In this document: piece by piece, positions 6,397 to 6,830 of the stretch
Layout of the letters: every line of letters begins with the position of its first letter
Position numbering within the stretch: the first letter of the stretch is position 1
Origin: an uncultured Lachnospiraceae bacterium
GTDB taxonomy: Bacteria > Bacillota > Clostridia > Lachnospirales > Lachnospiraceae
Length of the DNA stretch: 6,830 nucleotides
Direction: 5' to 3'
Assembly: GCA_949346185.1 (NCBI GenBank)
Contig: CASGVX010000116.1
Location: 1-6,830, forward strand
The notes under the pieces: model-generated
What the model was told of the DNA's origin: nothing
Database searches by the model: none
What the model saw: the letters and a program-made list of their open reading frames with translations, nothing else
Position numbers and translations under genes: made by a program

Positions 6397-6428
6397 TTTA
6401 GCATCTTCTATAGCCATAAAATGCTAAA
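6397..6428. repeat. Inverted repeat TTTAGCAT / ATGCTAAA
   Basis: TTTAGCAT at 6397-6404 pairs perfectly with ATGCTAAA at 6421-6428 around a 16-base loop. It lies 17 bases upstream of the -35 box of the plus-strand promoter candidate at 6446-6474. The same sequence recurs as ATGCTA at 6481-6486 and TTTAGCAT at 6546-6553, the ends of the predicted small RNA body. It could be a regulator binding site or a hairpin. Confidence 0.6.
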
Positions 6429-6445
6429 AAACGCACCAGAAAAAT

Positions 6446-6474
6446 TTGCAAAATATGTAGAAGTATGTTATACT
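6446..6474 (+). promoter_or_regulatory. Plus-strand sigma-A promoter candidate for a small RNA
   Basis: TTGCAA (6446-6451; 4 of 6 consensus bases) is followed by a 17-base spacer and TATACT (6469-6474; 5 of 6). The predicted start is at or next to A6481, which is also the first base of the closing stem of the predicted RNA. It points away from rny and toward the terminator at 6554-6586, with no reading frame between them. Confidence 0.55.
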
Positions 6475-6480
6475 TTTCAT

Positions 6481-6588
6481 ATGCTATTTCTAGATCATGG
6501 TACATCTATTCCTACTAACTTTTACACCCGATAAAACAGTCTGGATTTAGCATAAAAAAAGCCCTGGCTGATCACCAGGGCTTTTTAA
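6481..6588 (+). ncRNA. Candidate small RNA of about 108 nucleotides, undescribed
   Basis: The segment runs from a promoter-predicted start to an intrinsic terminator and carries no reading frame of note. Its ends can pair: AUGCUA (6481-6486) with UAGCAU (6548-6553), then a 2-by-2 internal loop, then UCUAG (6489-6493) with CUGGA (6541-6545) including one G-U pair. Inside is a mostly unpaired, pyrimidine-rich stretch containing AUUCCUAC, which could in principle contact purine-rich ribosome binding sites. The 7-base terminator loop contains self-complementary TGATCA, and GATCA also occurs at 6493-6497. It is encoded opposite to every recognised gene in the window. I cannot match it to a known RNA family. 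The evidence is the agreement of promoter, start, stem and terminator; expression is unproven. Confidence 0.45.
6554..6586. terminator. Strong bidirectional intrinsic terminator
   Basis: A GC-rich 7-base-pair stem (GCCCTGG 6561-6567 with CCAGGGC 6575-6581) encloses a 7-base loop and is flanked by seven A on the left and five T on the right. On the plus strand it ends the predicted small RNA. On the minus strand it has a run of seven U and ends the gene entering from the right edge, about 60 to 130 bases after that gene's possible stop codons. Confidence 0.93.
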
Positions 6589-6678
6589 TTTATAAATGAT
6601 AGCATCATCCTTCTCTCGATTCAACAAATTTCTTGCGCAGTTATATATTCACGGCTGATCGTTATGAAAAAACATCCT

Positions 6679-6714
6679 ATCATTTGTCGATTCATCCGTC
6701 AATTCCTCTGTCAA
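6679..6714 (-). repeat. Three 12-base tandem repeats, in frame with an alternative C-terminus
   Basis: On the minus strand three consecutive 12-base units (6714-6703, 6702-6691, 6690-6679) share the pattern of a TTG or TCG codon, then ACA or ACG, then two mostly acidic codons. In one frame they encode LTEE, LTDE and STND. This regularity suggests the stretch is, or recently was, translated in that frame, which is not the frame of the gene stop at 6719-6717. Confidence 0.5.
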
Positions 6715-6716
6715 TG

Positions 6717-6830
6717 CTACCGCTTTTGCTTTCTCGCCATAGACGTATATAAATCATACAAAATCATCCTATCCTTTGGGCTGTCAATATCTCCCAGCGA
6801 AAGGGATACATCTTTCAAATCCTGCCCATT
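6717..6830 (-). CDS. 3' end of an unidentified gene (partial)
   Basis: The last 37 codons of a minus-strand gene enter from the right edge and end at TAG 6719-6717. The peptide includes DVSLSLGDIDSPKDRMILYD and ends in MARKQKR. Codon usage looks coding, with many GNN codons. I do not recognise the family and the start lies outside the window. Oddly, a neighbouring frame stays open from 6753 to TGA 6651-6649, looks equally coding, and carries the LTEE-type repeats. Adding one A to the short A-run at 6724-6727 would fuse the two frames and extend the protein by 22 residues, ending in HNDQP about 60 bases before the terminator. The gene may therefore have lost its last residues through a one-base deletion, or the base may be a sequence error. 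RecX, often near rny in Firmicutes, was considered, but the peptide does not resemble its C-terminus. Confidence 0.55.
   Translation of the reverse strand, partial: NGQDLKDVSLSLGDIDSPKDRMILYDLYTSMARKQKR

Larger units (their letters stand above)
5773..6716. other. AT-rich intergenic region upstream of rny (about 0.94 kb)
   Basis: This stretch has no convincing protein gene on either strand and is far richer in A and T than the flanking genes. It contains, from low to high coordinates, the rny leader and promoter, two 32-base-period repeat arrays, a weak minus-strand promoter candidate, an inverted repeat, and a plus-strand promoter-to-terminator unit that I interpret as a small RNA. A 13-base run of seven A then six T lies at 6283-6295. 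The one open plus-strand frame, starting at 5772, gives a low-complexity peptide with no ribosome binding site and crosses the rny promoter, so I do not call it. Confidence 0.8.

Overview
The window looks like chromosomal DNA of a Gram-positive anaerobe of the Clostridia, most likely a Lachnospiraceae member. The reasons are a standard ribonuclease Y, a DegV-type lipid-binding protein, an ASKHA (DUF4445/RACo-like) ATPase, strong AGGAGG-type ribosome binding sites, and the contrast between fairly GC-rich genes and a very AT-rich intergenic region. This placement is an inference from gene content. No rRNA or other taxonomic marker is present.

Every recognisable gene lies on the minus strand, so transcription runs from high to low coordinates. 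In that order they are: the 3' end of an unidentified gene (6830 to 6717); a non-coding stretch of about 0.94 kb (6716 to 5773); rny, ribonuclease Y (5772 to 4195); a 115-base gap with a strong hairpin; an ASKHA-domain protein without the usual N-terminal ferredoxin domain (4079 to 2634); a 330-base gap with a promoter candidate and what looks like a frameshifted gene remnant (2567 to 2309); degV (2296 to 1427); an 81-base gap; proA (1342 to 95); and a 34-base tandem duplication at the left edge that may hold the start of the next gene. degV and proA are close and lack an obvious terminator between them, so they are probably co-transcribed. rny has its own near-consensus sigma-A promoter. The genes do not form one pathway: they serve mRNA turnover (rny), possible corrinoid or redox-protein activation (ASKHA), fatty-acid handling (DegV) and proline synthesis (proA).

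The most interesting part is the AT-rich region upstream of rny. It holds two arrays of three tandem units, both with an exact 32-base period but with different sequences (5967-6062 and 6123-6218). It also holds a plus-strand promoter candidate (6446-6474) that leads directly into a potentially structured segment ending in a strong intrinsic terminator (6554-6586). Together these predict an undescribed small RNA of about 108 nucleotides, encoded opposite to all neighbouring genes. A TTTAGCAT/ATGCTAAA motif recurs in inverted pairs in and upstream of this unit.

Other points of note: the gene entering from the right edge can be extended by 22 codons if one A is restored in a short A-run; the rny ribosome binding site lies inside a small inverted repeat and unusually far from the start codon; and the left-edge duplication copies a possible translation start. 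No CRISPR array, tRNA, rRNA, insertion sequence or prophage gene was recognised.
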